Positions 1 through 5,500 of a stretch of 5,500 nucleotides of DNA are shown here, piece by piece. Below the pieces are notes generated by a model. The model saw nothing but the letters and a program-made list of their open reading frames with translations. It ran no database searches and had not been told where the DNA came from. The translations under genes were made by a program, and so were the position numbers. The stretch is from assembly GCA_011390035.1 (NCBI GenBank), contig JAABTE010000181.1, positions 1-5,500 on the forward strand, read 5' to 3'. How positions within the stretch are numbered: position 1 is the stretch's first letter; each line of letters opens with the position of its first letter. This stretch comes from Desulfobacteraceae bacterium. Its GTDB lineage: Bacteria > Desulfobacterota > Desulfobacteria > Desulfobacterales > JAABSP01.

Positions 1-1476
1 TCCCAGTATGCCCGCCTCCAGGGCCAGTGCCCCCACGCGAAGGTCGGAGCTTGAGGCGGGATTGCCGTATCGGGCCGCATCAAGCATGGCGTCCCAGGCG
101 GCGTCGGCCATGCGCATGGTGGCAAGGGGGATCTGGATGGCCGTTTTCAGGGCCGCCCGCATCCGCTCCTCGCGGGCGGCCTGTTCGGCCGGCGTGGATT
201 TAGGCAGACGCATGGCTTCCATGAAGCCCTCGAAGGCAGCCGCGTCCGCGTCGATCTGGGGGATCAGCTTTCGCGTCGCCTCCCGCAGCGTGGGCAGGAT
301 GGCCCGCATTTGGGCATCCACTCCTTCAAAGGCCCGCGCGCCGTAGGTGAGCTGGGCCACCATCTCGCCGAGGCCCGCCCCCATGGCGGCCATGGCCGCG
401 GATGCCGAGCCGCCTCCCGGCGCCGGCGTCCGGGCGGACAGGGCCTTGATGAATTCGCCCAGGGGCATGTTGGCCAGCGGCGCGTCCGGCGGCTCGGCCA
501 CGCGGTATTCGATGATCTTTTCCGCCGGGTCGAACCGCGCCACCGAATTGAGCCCCAGCCGCTCCGCGGCCAGGCGCGTCTTCTGGTCCTCGTCCAGGAT
601 GAAAAGATTCTCCCGCTCGATATAGTATTCCGCCGCGGCCAGGATAGCCGCCAGCGGGACCACGCCCACGATCTCCGATCCGGCCACGCCCACCCGAAGG
701 GCGGCGGCCTCGGCCTTTACCGCCTCGTAGAATACATGGATCGGCGTGATCCGGTAGTCGATCAGGTTCACCGTCACCTGGGCCATGTTGTATTCAGACA
801 CGAACCATCCCATCCCCTTGACCGCCTTCAGCTTTCCCGGAGCCTCCGGCCCCCGGCCCGCCTCCCGCAGGTTCAGGGCAATGCGGTGGGCCTGGTTCGG
901 GGCGCCCAAAATGTTCACATTGTAGGCGATCAGAAAGAACCGCGCCCCGGTGACCGTGGCGCCCCATTCGGGAACGAACCGGGCCGGGCCGTAATCGGGC
1001 CGCCATTTCGGGTCCTTGAGCCTTTCGGCCAGGCCCTCGTATTCTCCCTCCCGGATCTGGGGAAGGCTGACCCGGTGGGGCTGTTCCGCCGCCGCCTCAT
1101 ACAGGAAAAACGGCGCGTCCAGCGCCTCGGCCGCCCGGCGGGCGAACTGTTTGGATATCGCCACGCATTCATCCATGGAAACGCCGCTCACCGGAATGAA
1201 CGGACACACGTCCATGGCCCCCATCCGGGGGTGCTCGCCCTGGTGGCGGCGCATGTCGATGCGGTCCCTGGCCACTCTCGCCGCAGCCAGCGCGCCTTCC
1301 ACCACCGAATCCGGATCGCCCGCGAAGGTGTAAACCGTCCGGTTGGTGGATCGGCCTGGATCAACATCCAGAAGGGCGCAGCCCTCGGTGCTTTCGATGG
1401 CGTCGGCGATGGCCCGGATGGTTTCCGTGTTTCGGCCCTCTGAGAAATTGGGCACGCATTCCACGATTTTTTTCAT
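1..1476 (-). CDS. ftcD: Bifunctional glutamate formimidoyltransferase / formimidoyltetrahydrofolate cyclodeaminase (FTCD), C-terminus cut off by window edge
   Basis: Last step of histidine breakdown in this operon: it moves the formimino group of N-formimino-L-glutamate to tetrahydrofolate, releasing glutamate, then deaminates 5-formimino-THF to 5,10-methenyl-THF and ammonia. It is presumably cytoplasmic. I translated 492 codons by hand, open at base 1. The N-terminus reads MKKIVECVPNFSEGRN, the hallmark of formiminotransferases. The motif HQGEHPRMGAMD places His82 where the catalytic His82 of the mammalian enzyme sits. The transferase domain covers about residues 1-325. A short linker leads to the cyclodeaminase domain from about residue 336, with TPAPGGGSASA at 350-360 and GNPASSSD near the cut. 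Family fusions are about 500-540 residues, so perhaps up to 50 are missing. The ATG at 1476 overlaps the hutI stop as ATGA and has AGGGAAG seven bases upstream, which suggests translational coupling. A separate HutF/HutG route is not indicated by the genes visible here. Confidence 0.95.
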   Translation of the reverse strand, partial: MKKIVECVPNFSEGRNTETIRAIADAIESTEGCALLDVDPGRSTNRTVYTFAGDPDSVVEGALAAARVARDRIDMRRHQGEHPRMGAMDVCPFIPVSGVSMDECVAISKQFARRAAEALDAPFFLYEAAAEQPHRVSLPQIREGEYEGLAERLKDPKWRPDYGPARFVPEWGATVTGARFFLIAYNVNILGAPNQAHRIALNLREAGRGPEAPGKLKAVKGMGWFVSEYNMAQVTVNLIDYRITPIHVFYEAVKAEAAALRVGVAGSEIVGVVPLAAILAAAEYYIERENLFILDEDQKTRLAAERLGLNSVARFDPAEKIIEYRVAEPPDAPLANMPLGEFIKALSARTPAPGGGSASAAMAAMGAGLGEMVAQLTYGARAFEGVDAQMRAILPTLREATRKLIPQIDADAAAFEGFMEAMRLPKSTPAEQAAREERMRAALKTAIQIPLATMRMADAAWDAMLDAARYGNPASSSDLRVGALALEAGILG

Positions 1477-2744
1477 CGATAATCTTCCCTTTCCAGCGAT
1501 CCGGCGGCGGCCACCCGCTCGCCCCGCTTGTAAACCGCCGCCACCGGCGACACGCCGACGTGGTAGGCCAGGATGGCCGGCGACTCGCCGTCCAGCAGCA
1601 GGAAATCGGCCTGCTTGCCCGGCGTCAGGCTGCCCGTCCGGCCGGACATGCCGATGGCGCAGGCCGCGTTCAGGGTGGCGGCCACCAGCGCCTCGGCCGG
1701 CGTCATATGCATGTTCATGACAGCAAGGCCGATGACAAAGGGCATCGACTCGGTGAAGCTCGATCCGGGGTTGCAATCGGTGGCGATGGCCACGGGCAGG
1801 CCGTTTTCGATCATGGCCCGGGCCCGGGCATACGGTTTTTTCAGGCTGTAGGCGGTGGCGGGCAGCAGGGTGGCCACCACGCCGGCTTCGGCCATCCGGG
1901 CGATGTTGACATCGCTGACGGCCAGCAGATGATCCCCGGAGACGGCGGACAATTCCGCGGCCAGGGCCGCCCCGCCCAGATCGTTTACCTCGTCGGCGTG
2001 GATTTTCGCGCCCATTCCGGCCGCAGCTCCGGCGGCCAGGATGCGCCGGGACTGCTCCACGGAAAAGACGCCCTTTTCGCAGAACACGTCGCAGAACCGG
2101 GCGATCCCCTGGAGCCGGACCGCCGGGATCATATCCGAGACGATCATCTCCACGAAATCGTCCGTTCGCCCCGCGTATTCAGGGGGCACGGCGTGGGCGC
2201 CCAGGAAGGTGGGAACCACGTCCAGGGGCAGGCGGCGGCCCACCCGCCGGATCACCCGGAGCATCATCAGCTCGGTGTCGGTATCCAGGCCGTAGCCGCT
2301 CTTGATCTCGATGGTGGTGGAGCCGTGGGCCATGGCAGAGGCGGCCAGGGCGGCGGTCCGCTCGAAAAGGGCCGCCTCGCCCGCCTCCCGCACGGCCCGC
2401 GCCGAGGAGAGGATGCCGCCCCCGGCCGCCAGGATCTCCAGATAAGGTGCGCCGGACAGGCGCAGCTCGAACTCCGCCTCCCGCCTCTCGGCAAAGCATA
2501 TATGGGTATGGGGATCGACAAAGCCAGGCACCATGGCCCGGCCGCCGCAGTCGATCTCCTGGTGGACCGCGTATGCGGACAGGCCGGACAGTACCGCTTT
2601 TTCATCCCCCACCCGCGCGATGTCGCCCGCCGTTGTGAGCAGGGCGCCCTGATCGTGTCGGATCAGCCGAGCCTGGAGAATGCCCGCCGCCGGGCGGCCA
2701 TCGTCGATGGGGGTGAAGATTCTGGCGTTTCGAAACAGCTTCAT
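1473..2744 (-). CDS. hutI: Imidazolonepropionase (HutI)
   Basis: Hydrolyses 4-imidazolone-5-propanoate to N-formimino-L-glutamate, the third step of histidine degradation. It belongs to the amidohydrolase superfamily and is cytoplasmic and metal-dependent. The 423-residue length is close to the family's usual 400-420. VDPHTHICFAERRE carries the metal-binding HxH pair (His79, His81). KIHADE gives a further metal ligand, His249, and the likely catalytic Glu252. GDH contributes His272, and ATDCNPG contributes the metal-binding Asp323. GGGILSS at about 108-114 and SGYGLD at 149-154 are substrate-pocket segments typical of HutI. The C-terminal GSLTPGKQADFLLLD returns to the small beta-sandwich domain. 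I chose the start MKLFRNARIF at 2744 because GGGAG lies five bases upstream. A longer in-frame ATG at 2792 would overlap the end of hutU and add 16 residues unlike the family. The gene lies 29 bp after hutU and overlaps the FTCD start by 4 bp. Confidence 0.96.
   Translation of the reverse strand: MKLFRNARIFTPIDDGRPAAGILQARLIRHDQGALLTTAGDIARVGDEKAVLSGLSAYAVHQEIDCGGRAMVPGFVDPHTHICFAERREAEFELRLSGAPYLEILAAGGGILSSARAVREAGEAALFERTAALAASAMAHGSTTIEIKSGYGLDTDTELMMLRVIRRVGRRLPLDVVPTFLGAHAVPPEYAGRTDDFVEMIVSDMIPAVRLQGIARFCDVFCEKGVFSVEQSRRILAAGAAAGMGAKIHADEVNDLGGAALAAELSAVSGDHLLAVSDVNIARMAEAGVVATLLPATAYSLKKPYARARAMIENGLPVAIATDCNPGSSFTESMPFVIGLAVMNMHMTPAEALVAATLNAACAIGMSGRTGSLTPGKQADFLLLDGESPAILAYHVGVSPVAAVYKRGERVAAAGSLEREDYR
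1484..1490 (-). promoter_or_regulatory. Ribosome binding site of the FTCD gene, inside the hutI 3' end
   Basis: AGGGAAG on the minus strand, seven bases before the ATG at 1476. It lies within the last codons of hutI, so ribosomes finishing hutI would pass over it just before the ATGA stop/start overlap. Confidence 0.7.
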
Positions 2745-2749
2745 CCAAT

Positions 2750-2754
2750 CTCCC
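2750..2754 (-). promoter_or_regulatory. Ribosome binding site that sets the hutI start
   Basis: GGGAG on the minus strand, five bases before the ATG at 2744, in the 29-bp gap after the hutU stop. It decides in favour of the 423-residue form over the longer frame opening at 2792. Confidence 0.75.
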
Positions 2755-2773
2755 GTCGGTTCGTGGCCATCTT

Positions 2774-4789
2774 TTACTCCTCCGGCACCCATCGGTCCAG
2801 CAGCGCAGGGTCCGCCACATGGGGTATGGTGATCTGATCCCCGTTGTCGTTTTCACGGTTGTAGCCGGCGGCCACGGCCATGGCGTCGCCGTTTGTGGCC
2901 CAGTTGCGCCGGGCCACGCCGCACATCACATCCCAGGACATGGCGGACCGGATGATCCCGTCCACCCGCTCGCTGCCGTCCAGCACCAGGCCGAAGCCGC
3001 CGTTTATGGCCTTTCCGATGCCGGTGCCGCCGCCGTTGTGCAGGGCCACCAGAGACATGCCCCGGGCCGCGTTGCCGGCGAAGCACTGGGTGGCCATGTC
3101 GGCGGTGACGTTGCCGCCGTCCTTGATGTTGGCCGTTTCCCGGAAGGGTGAATCGGTGCCGCCGGGGTCGTGATGGTCCCGGCCCAGCATGATGGGGCCG
3201 ACCTCGCCGTTTCGCACCATCTCGTTGAATTTCAGGGCGATGCGCATCCGGCCGGCGGCGTCCTGGTACAGGATGCGCGCCTGGGAGCCCACCACCAGTT
3301 GGTGGCGGTCCGCGTTGCGAATCCAGACGTGGTTGTCCCGGTCCTGGGGGCTGCATTCCGGGTCGATGCAGGCCACCGCCGCGGCGTCTGTCTTTTTCAG
3401 GTCCGAAGGCTTGCCGCTTAGACAGACCCAGCGGAACGGGCCGAAGCCCTTGTCGAAGATGGGCCCCATGATCTCTTCGAAATAGGAGGGAAAGATGAAG
3501 CCGTCCCGGGCGTCCACGCCGTTTTGGGCCACCGCCTTTTCTCCGGCGTCGAACACGGCCTTTAAAAAGGAGTTGCCGTAATCGAAGAAACAGACCCCCC
3601 GGCCGGCCAGGATCTGAATCAGATGGAAATGGCGGCGCAGGCTTTCATCCACCTTTTTCCGGAACCCCTGCCGGTCTTCGGAGAGCATCCGGGTTCGCTG
3701 GTCAAAGTCGAGCCCCTGGGGGCAGTAGCCGCCGTCGTATGGCACATGGCACGAGGTCTGATCGGACAAAAGGTCCACATGGATGTTTCGATCCACCAGA
3801 TGTTCCAGCAGGTCCACCACGTTTCCGTGATAGGCGATGGACAGGGGATGCCGCTTCAGGGCGGCCTCGGATGCCCGGGCGAAGATGGCCGAAAGATCCG
3901 ACGACGCCTCGTCCACCCACCCCTGCTCGTGGCGGGTGCGGATGCGCGACGGGTCCACCTCCGCGATCACCGACACGGCCCCGGCGATGCGGGCCGCCTT
4001 GGGCTGGGCCCCGCTCATTCCCCCAAGGCCCGAAGAGACGAACACCAGCCCGGCCAGATCCCCGCCGGGGGTCACGCCGCACTTGATCCGGCCCGCGTTG
4101 AGCAGGGTGTTGTAGGTCCCATGCACGATGCCCTGGGGCCCGATGTACATCCACCCGCCCGCCGTCATCTGGCCGTAGGAGCTGACGCCCATCTGGGCGG
4201 CGATCTCCCAGTCCGCCGGGTTGTCGTAAAGGCCCACCATCAGGCCGTTGGTGATGATCACCCTCGGATTGTCCGGCGCGGACCGGAACAGCCCCAGCGG
4301 GTGGCCAGACTGGACCACCAGGGTTTGATGCTCGGTCATTTCAGCAAGATAGCGCCGGATCAGGCGCAACTGCATCCAGTTCTGGCAGACGGCGCCGGTC
4401 TCCCCGTAGGTTATCAGCTCATACGGGTACAGGGCCACGTCGAAGTCGAGGTTGTTGTCGATCATCAACTGAAGCGCCCGCCCGGCCAGGCAGTTGCCCT
4501 TGTATTCGTCAATGGGCCGGGCGAAGATGGGGCCAGGGGGCCGATACCGGTACCCATAAATGCGCCCACGAGTTTTCAACTCATGTAAAAACTCCGGGGC
4601 CAGGGTCTCGTGCAGGGACGGGGGCGCGTAGCGAAGGGCGTTTTTCAGCGCCGTCCGGGTCTGGGCCGGGGTGAGGCGATAGCCCCGATCCGGCGCACGC
4701 CGGATGCCCGGCTCGAAGGCCGGCATGGGGGGCAGCTCCTCGGGCAATCGGATGCGCATGGAGGCGGCGGGGGTCGCATGGGCTGTCAT
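2774..4789 (-). CDS. hutU: Urocanate hydratase (urocanase), long form
   Basis: Adds water to urocanate to give 4-imidazolone-5-propanoate, the second step of histidine degradation. The family uses a tightly bound NAD+ as electrophile. At 671 residues it is clearly longer than the roughly 555-residue Pseudomonas/Bacillus type and matches the size of the animal UROC1 type (about 676), which also occurs in some bacteria. GGWMYIGPQGIVHGTYNTL at about 211-229 and the glycine-rich NAD-binding segment GLGGMSGAQPKAA (254-266), followed by acidic Glu277, are core urocanase motifs. RWVC with Cys456 fits the position of the conserved active-site-region cysteine (Cys410 in P. putida). GRDHHDPGGTDSPFRET (537-552), then KDGGN (557-560 region) and HNGGGTGIG (584-592), complete the C-terminal core. 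The start at 4789 is the first ATG and has AGGGAG seven bases upstream. Met11 is an alternative but lacks a ribosome binding site. First gene of the operon, directly behind the predicted promoter. Confidence 0.97.
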   Translation of the reverse strand: MTAHATPAASMRIRLPEELPPMPAFEPGIRRAPDRGYRLTPAQTRTALKNALRYAPPSLHETLAPEFLHELKTRGRIYGYRYRPPGPIFARPIDEYKGNCLAGRALQLMIDNNLDFDVALYPYELITYGETGAVCQNWMQLRLIRRYLAEMTEHQTLVVQSGHPLGLFRSAPDNPRVIITNGLMVGLYDNPADWEIAAQMGVSSYGQMTAGGWMYIGPQGIVHGTYNTLLNAGRIKCGVTPGGDLAGLVFVSSGLGGMSGAQPKAARIAGAVSVIAEVDPSRIRTRHEQGWVDEASSDLSAIFARASEAALKRHPLSIAYHGNVVDLLEHLVDRNIHVDLLSDQTSCHVPYDGGYCPQGLDFDQRTRMLSEDRQGFRKKVDESLRRHFHLIQILAGRGVCFFDYGNSFLKAVFDAGEKAVAQNGVDARDGFIFPSYFEEIMGPIFDKGFGPFRWVCLSGKPSDLKKTDAAAVACIDPECSPQDRDNHVWIRNADRHQLVVGSQARILYQDAAGRMRIALKFNEMVRNGEVGPIMLGRDHHDPGGTDSPFRETANIKDGGNVTADMATQCFAGNAARGMSLVALHNGGGTGIGKAINGGFGLVLDGSERVDGIIRSAMSWDVMCGVARRNWATNGDAMAVAAGYNRENDNGDQITIPHVADPALLDRWVPEE

Positions 4790-4796
4790 GGTTCCA

Positions 4797-4802
4797 CTCC
4801 CT
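4797..4802 (-). promoter_or_regulatory. Ribosome binding site of hutU
   Basis: AGGGAG on the minus strand, seven bases before the ATG at 4789. It supports this start over the internal Met11 codon, which has no purine-rich stretch before it. Confidence 0.75.
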
Positions 4803-4837
4803 GGGCTGGTGGTTGGCGATAGAAATGACCGCCTGAC

Positions 4838-4865
4838 ATCATACCATGCATGGGCATGGTTTCAA
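4838..4865 (-). promoter_or_regulatory. Predicted sigma70-type promoter of the hut operon
   Basis: On the minus strand a -35 box TTGAAA (4865-4860, five of six consensus bases) is followed after 16 bp by a -10 box TATGAT (4843-4838, five of six). TG sits one base upstream of the -10, giving an extended -10. Transcription would start near 4831, leaving a leader of about 40 nt before the hutU ATG at 4789. No competing promoter of this quality was noticed closer to hutU. The call rests on sequence match only. Confidence 0.7.
4843..4860. promoter_or_regulatory. Inverted repeat in the promoter spacer, probable repressor operator
   Basis: ACCATGC (4843-4849) and GCATGGT (4854-4860) form a perfect 7+7 bp inverted repeat around the 4-bp centre ATGG. 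The 18-bp element spans the gap between the predicted -35 and -10 boxes of the hut promoter and touches one base of each. A dimeric regulator bound here would block RNA polymerase, which fits an operon induced by urocanate or histidine. The same stretch also contains a tandem GCATGG direct repeat (4848-4859). The regulator is not encoded in the window. It does not look like the HutC operator I would expect from Pseudomonas. Confidence 0.5.
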
Positions 4866-4879
4866 AATCCAATTTCGAG

Positions 4880-4930
4880 CCCCATCCGCGGTATTTTTCG
4901 CATCGCTGCGTCTCTATGCGGGATATGGGG
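4880..4930. repeat. Imperfect inverted repeat in the divergent intergenic region
   Basis: CCCCATCCGC (4880-4889) can pair with GCGG (4918-4921) plus ATGGGG (4925-4930), leaving a 3-nt bulge (GAT). Inside it CGCA (4899-4902) pairs with TGCG (4907-4910) over a TCGC loop. The element starts 15 bp upstream of the hut -35 box and precedes the possible promoter of the small gene. Nothing downstream resembles a T-tract in the right place for a terminator on either strand. It may be a protein-binding site or chance. Confidence 0.3.
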
Positions 4931-4951
4931 AGAAGCGGCCTTTAAAAAAGG

Positions 4952-4981
4952 GTGCCATGAATGGATTGGATGATGTATGAT
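4952..4981 (+). promoter_or_regulatory. Possible weak promoter for the small antitoxin-like gene
   Basis: TATGAT at 4976-4981 is a fair -10 box. GTGCCA at 4952-4957, 18 bp upstream, matches four of six -35 positions. This would give a leader of about 30 nt. The -35 match is poor, so the call is tentative. Confidence 0.3.
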
Positions 4982-5007
4982 TGGAGAGCGAATATTGACC
5001 TGAACAT

Positions 5008-5013
5008 GGAGAG
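5008..5013 (+). promoter_or_regulatory. Ribosome binding site of the small antitoxin-like gene
   Basis: GGAGAG five bases before the ATG at 5019. Its presence is the main argument, besides protein resemblance, that this short frame is really translated. Confidence 0.65.
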
Positions 5014-5018
5014 CTGAA

Positions 5019-5240
5019 ATGTTTCTCAATATTAAGGAAGAGGCCAAGCATCTAATCGATTTGCTGCCGAATGAGGCGACCATGGATGATATCATGCATG
5101 CCCTTTATGTCTCCGCCAAATTTCAGCGCGGCGAGCGCGAGATTCGGGAAGGCGGGGGCATTGATGATGAGACGGCCCGGAAGCGATTGGAAAAATGGTT
5201 AGAAACAGGCTTCCAGAAAGGGATGTTGAACAGTAATTGA
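5019..5240 (+). CDS. Small antitoxin-like protein, no partner toxin visible
   Basis: Encodes 73 residues, strongly charged, with no signal peptide or membrane segment. Residues 1-15 (MFLNIKEEAKHLIDL) look helical. The segment LPNEATMDDIMHALYVSAKF (16-35) and the following RGEREIREGGGIDDETARKRLEKWLE (36-61) resemble a widespread type of 70-90 residue protein often annotated as an antitoxin or addiction-module component. In those proteins a short 'LPDDATxDDIMxxLY' helix is followed by a 'GL-x-E-x-x-x-G' and 'E-x-x-x-R-x-x-x-W' tail. The resemblance is from memory; no search was run. In such families a RelE/ParE-like toxin usually follows directly, but here the stop abuts a convergent efflux gene, so the gene stands alone. 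GGAGAG lies five bases before the ATG. The gene and its upstream region are more AT-rich than the hut genes, which could indicate separate acquisition. Confidence 0.75.
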   Translation: MFLNIKEEAKHLIDLLPNEATMDDIMHALYVSAKFQRGEREIREGGGIDDETARKRLEKWLETGFQKGMLNSN

Positions 5241-5246
5241 TCAATT
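5235..5246. other. 12-bp palindrome holding both convergent stop codons
   Basis: AATTGATCAATT is a perfect palindrome. Its central TGATCA supplies TGA to the plus-strand small gene (5238-5240) and TGA to the minus-strand efflux gene (5241-5243). It is too AT-rich and short to act as an intrinsic terminator. Confidence 0.85.
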
Positions 5247-5500
5247 TCTGAATGACCCGATTTTCTCCCCCACCCACCGCCGCATCCCCTCCATGAGCGT
5301 ATAGACCACCGGAATCACCACCAGCGTCAAAACCGTCGTCGCCAGAAGCCCCGACGCCACCGCCACCCCCAGCGGCGCTCTCGCCTCGCCGCCGGCCCCG
5401 TATCCCAGCGCGATGGGCATCATGCCCAGCACGGTCGAAAGGGTGGTCATGATCACCGGCCGAAACCGCACGCCGGCCGCCTTTTCGGCCGCTTCCATGG
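5241..5500 (-). CDS. RND-family efflux transporter, C-terminal end (5' part outside window)
   Basis: Only the last 86 or so codons are present; the reading frame is open past base 5500. The visible residues contain VRFRPVIMTTLSTVLGMMP, a strongly conserved segment leading into the eleventh transmembrane helix of AcrB/HAE1-type proton-driven pumps. A loop (GYGAGGEARAPLG) follows, then the last helix AVASGLLATTVLTLVVIP, then VVYTLMEGMRR and a short basic cytoplasmic tail ending in SFRN. Full-length members have about 1000-1050 residues and sit in the inner membrane, working with a periplasmic adaptor and an outer-membrane channel. The segment reads more like the hydrophobe/drug (HAE1) branch than a metal (CzcA) pump, but the substrate cannot be told from the tail alone. 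It converges on the small antitoxin-like gene with no intergenic base. Confidence 0.92.
   Translation of the reverse strand, partial: MEAAEKAAGVRFRPVIMTTLSTVLGMMPIALGYGAGGEARAPLGVAVASGLLATTVLTLVVIPVVYTLMEGMRRWVGEKIGSFRN

Noticed and set aside
310..1443. 377-codon plus-strand open frame
   Set aside because: It lies opposite the FTCD gene, which has clear family motifs. The frame is rich in Arg, Gly, His and Pro, typical of antisense frames of GC-rich genes, and matches no family I know.
1473..2792. Longer 439-residue form of hutI
   Set aside because: The extra 16 residues do not look like the HutI N-terminus, the start would overlap hutU, and a good ribosome binding site precedes the internal ATG at 2744.
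1560..2837. 425-codon plus-strand open frame
   Set aside because: Antisense shadow of hutI, low-complexity Gly/His/Arg-rich composition, no ribosome binding site or recognisable motif.
3623..4588. 321-codon plus-strand open frame
   Set aside because: Antisense shadow of hutU, which is certain from its motifs. Composition is again typical of a GC-rich complement.
4939..4952. CCTTT/AAAGG inverted repeat with an A-run
   Set aside because: The arms are five bases and the match is mostly due to the A/T run. It ends no gene, so a terminator role is not supported.
4862..5095. 77-codon minus-strand frame across the intergenic region
   Set aside because: It overlaps the hut promoter -35 side and the start of the small gene on the opposite strand, and has no protein resemblance I recognise.
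5235..5246. Palindrome as a bidirectional terminator
   Set aside because: It is AT-rich, has no loop and is not followed by a T-tract on either strand.
1..5500. CRISPR array, tRNA/rRNA genes, insertion sequences, attachment sites
   Set aside because: No spaced repeats, tRNA-like cloverleaf, transposase frame or terminal inverted repeats were seen. Nearly all of the window is accounted for by coding sequence.

Overview
The window is GC-rich chromosomal sequence from a bacterium. Most of it is a histidine-degradation (hut) operon read on the minus strand. Codon use is strongly GC-biased in the hut genes. The combination of a long, about 670-residue urocanase with a bifunctional FTCD-type protein, and the style of the small antitoxin-like gene, would fit a member of the former Deltaproteobacteria. 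That placement is inferred from general resemblance and is not proven by the sequence.

Layout, following minus-strand transcription from right to left: hutU (urocanate hydratase, 4789 to 2774), hutI (imidazolonepropionase, 2744 to 1473), then a fused glutamate formimidoyltransferase / formimidoyltetrahydrofolate cyclodeaminase (1476 to beyond base 1, so its C-terminus is cut off). The genes are tightly packed: 29 bp lie between hutU and hutI, and there is an ATGA overlap between hutI and the FTCD gene. Each start has a purine-rich ribosome binding site. Together the three proteins convert urocanate to imidazolonepropionate, then to N-formimino-glutamate, then to glutamate plus 5,10-methenyl-tetrahydrofolate and ammonia. 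The one-carbon unit is therefore saved onto folate. Histidase (hutH), which makes urocanate, is not in the window.

The 229-bp region between hutU and the divergent small gene (4790-5018) holds a good sigma70-type promoter for the hut operon (TTGAAA, 16 bp, TATGAT with an extended -10 TG). A perfect 7+7 bp inverted repeat fills the spacer, which is a classic position for a repressor operator. An imperfect hairpin-like repeat lies further upstream.

On the plus strand, 5019-5240 encodes a 73-residue protein resembling small antitoxin-like proteins, but no toxin gene follows it. Instead it meets, stop codon to stop codon with no base between, the 3' end of an RND-family efflux pump gene on the minus strand that runs off the right edge. 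The catabolic genes look ordinary. The items most worth checking are the operator inside the promoter, the orphan antitoxin-like gene and the shared TGATCA stop site. I found no evidence of a wholly new system.
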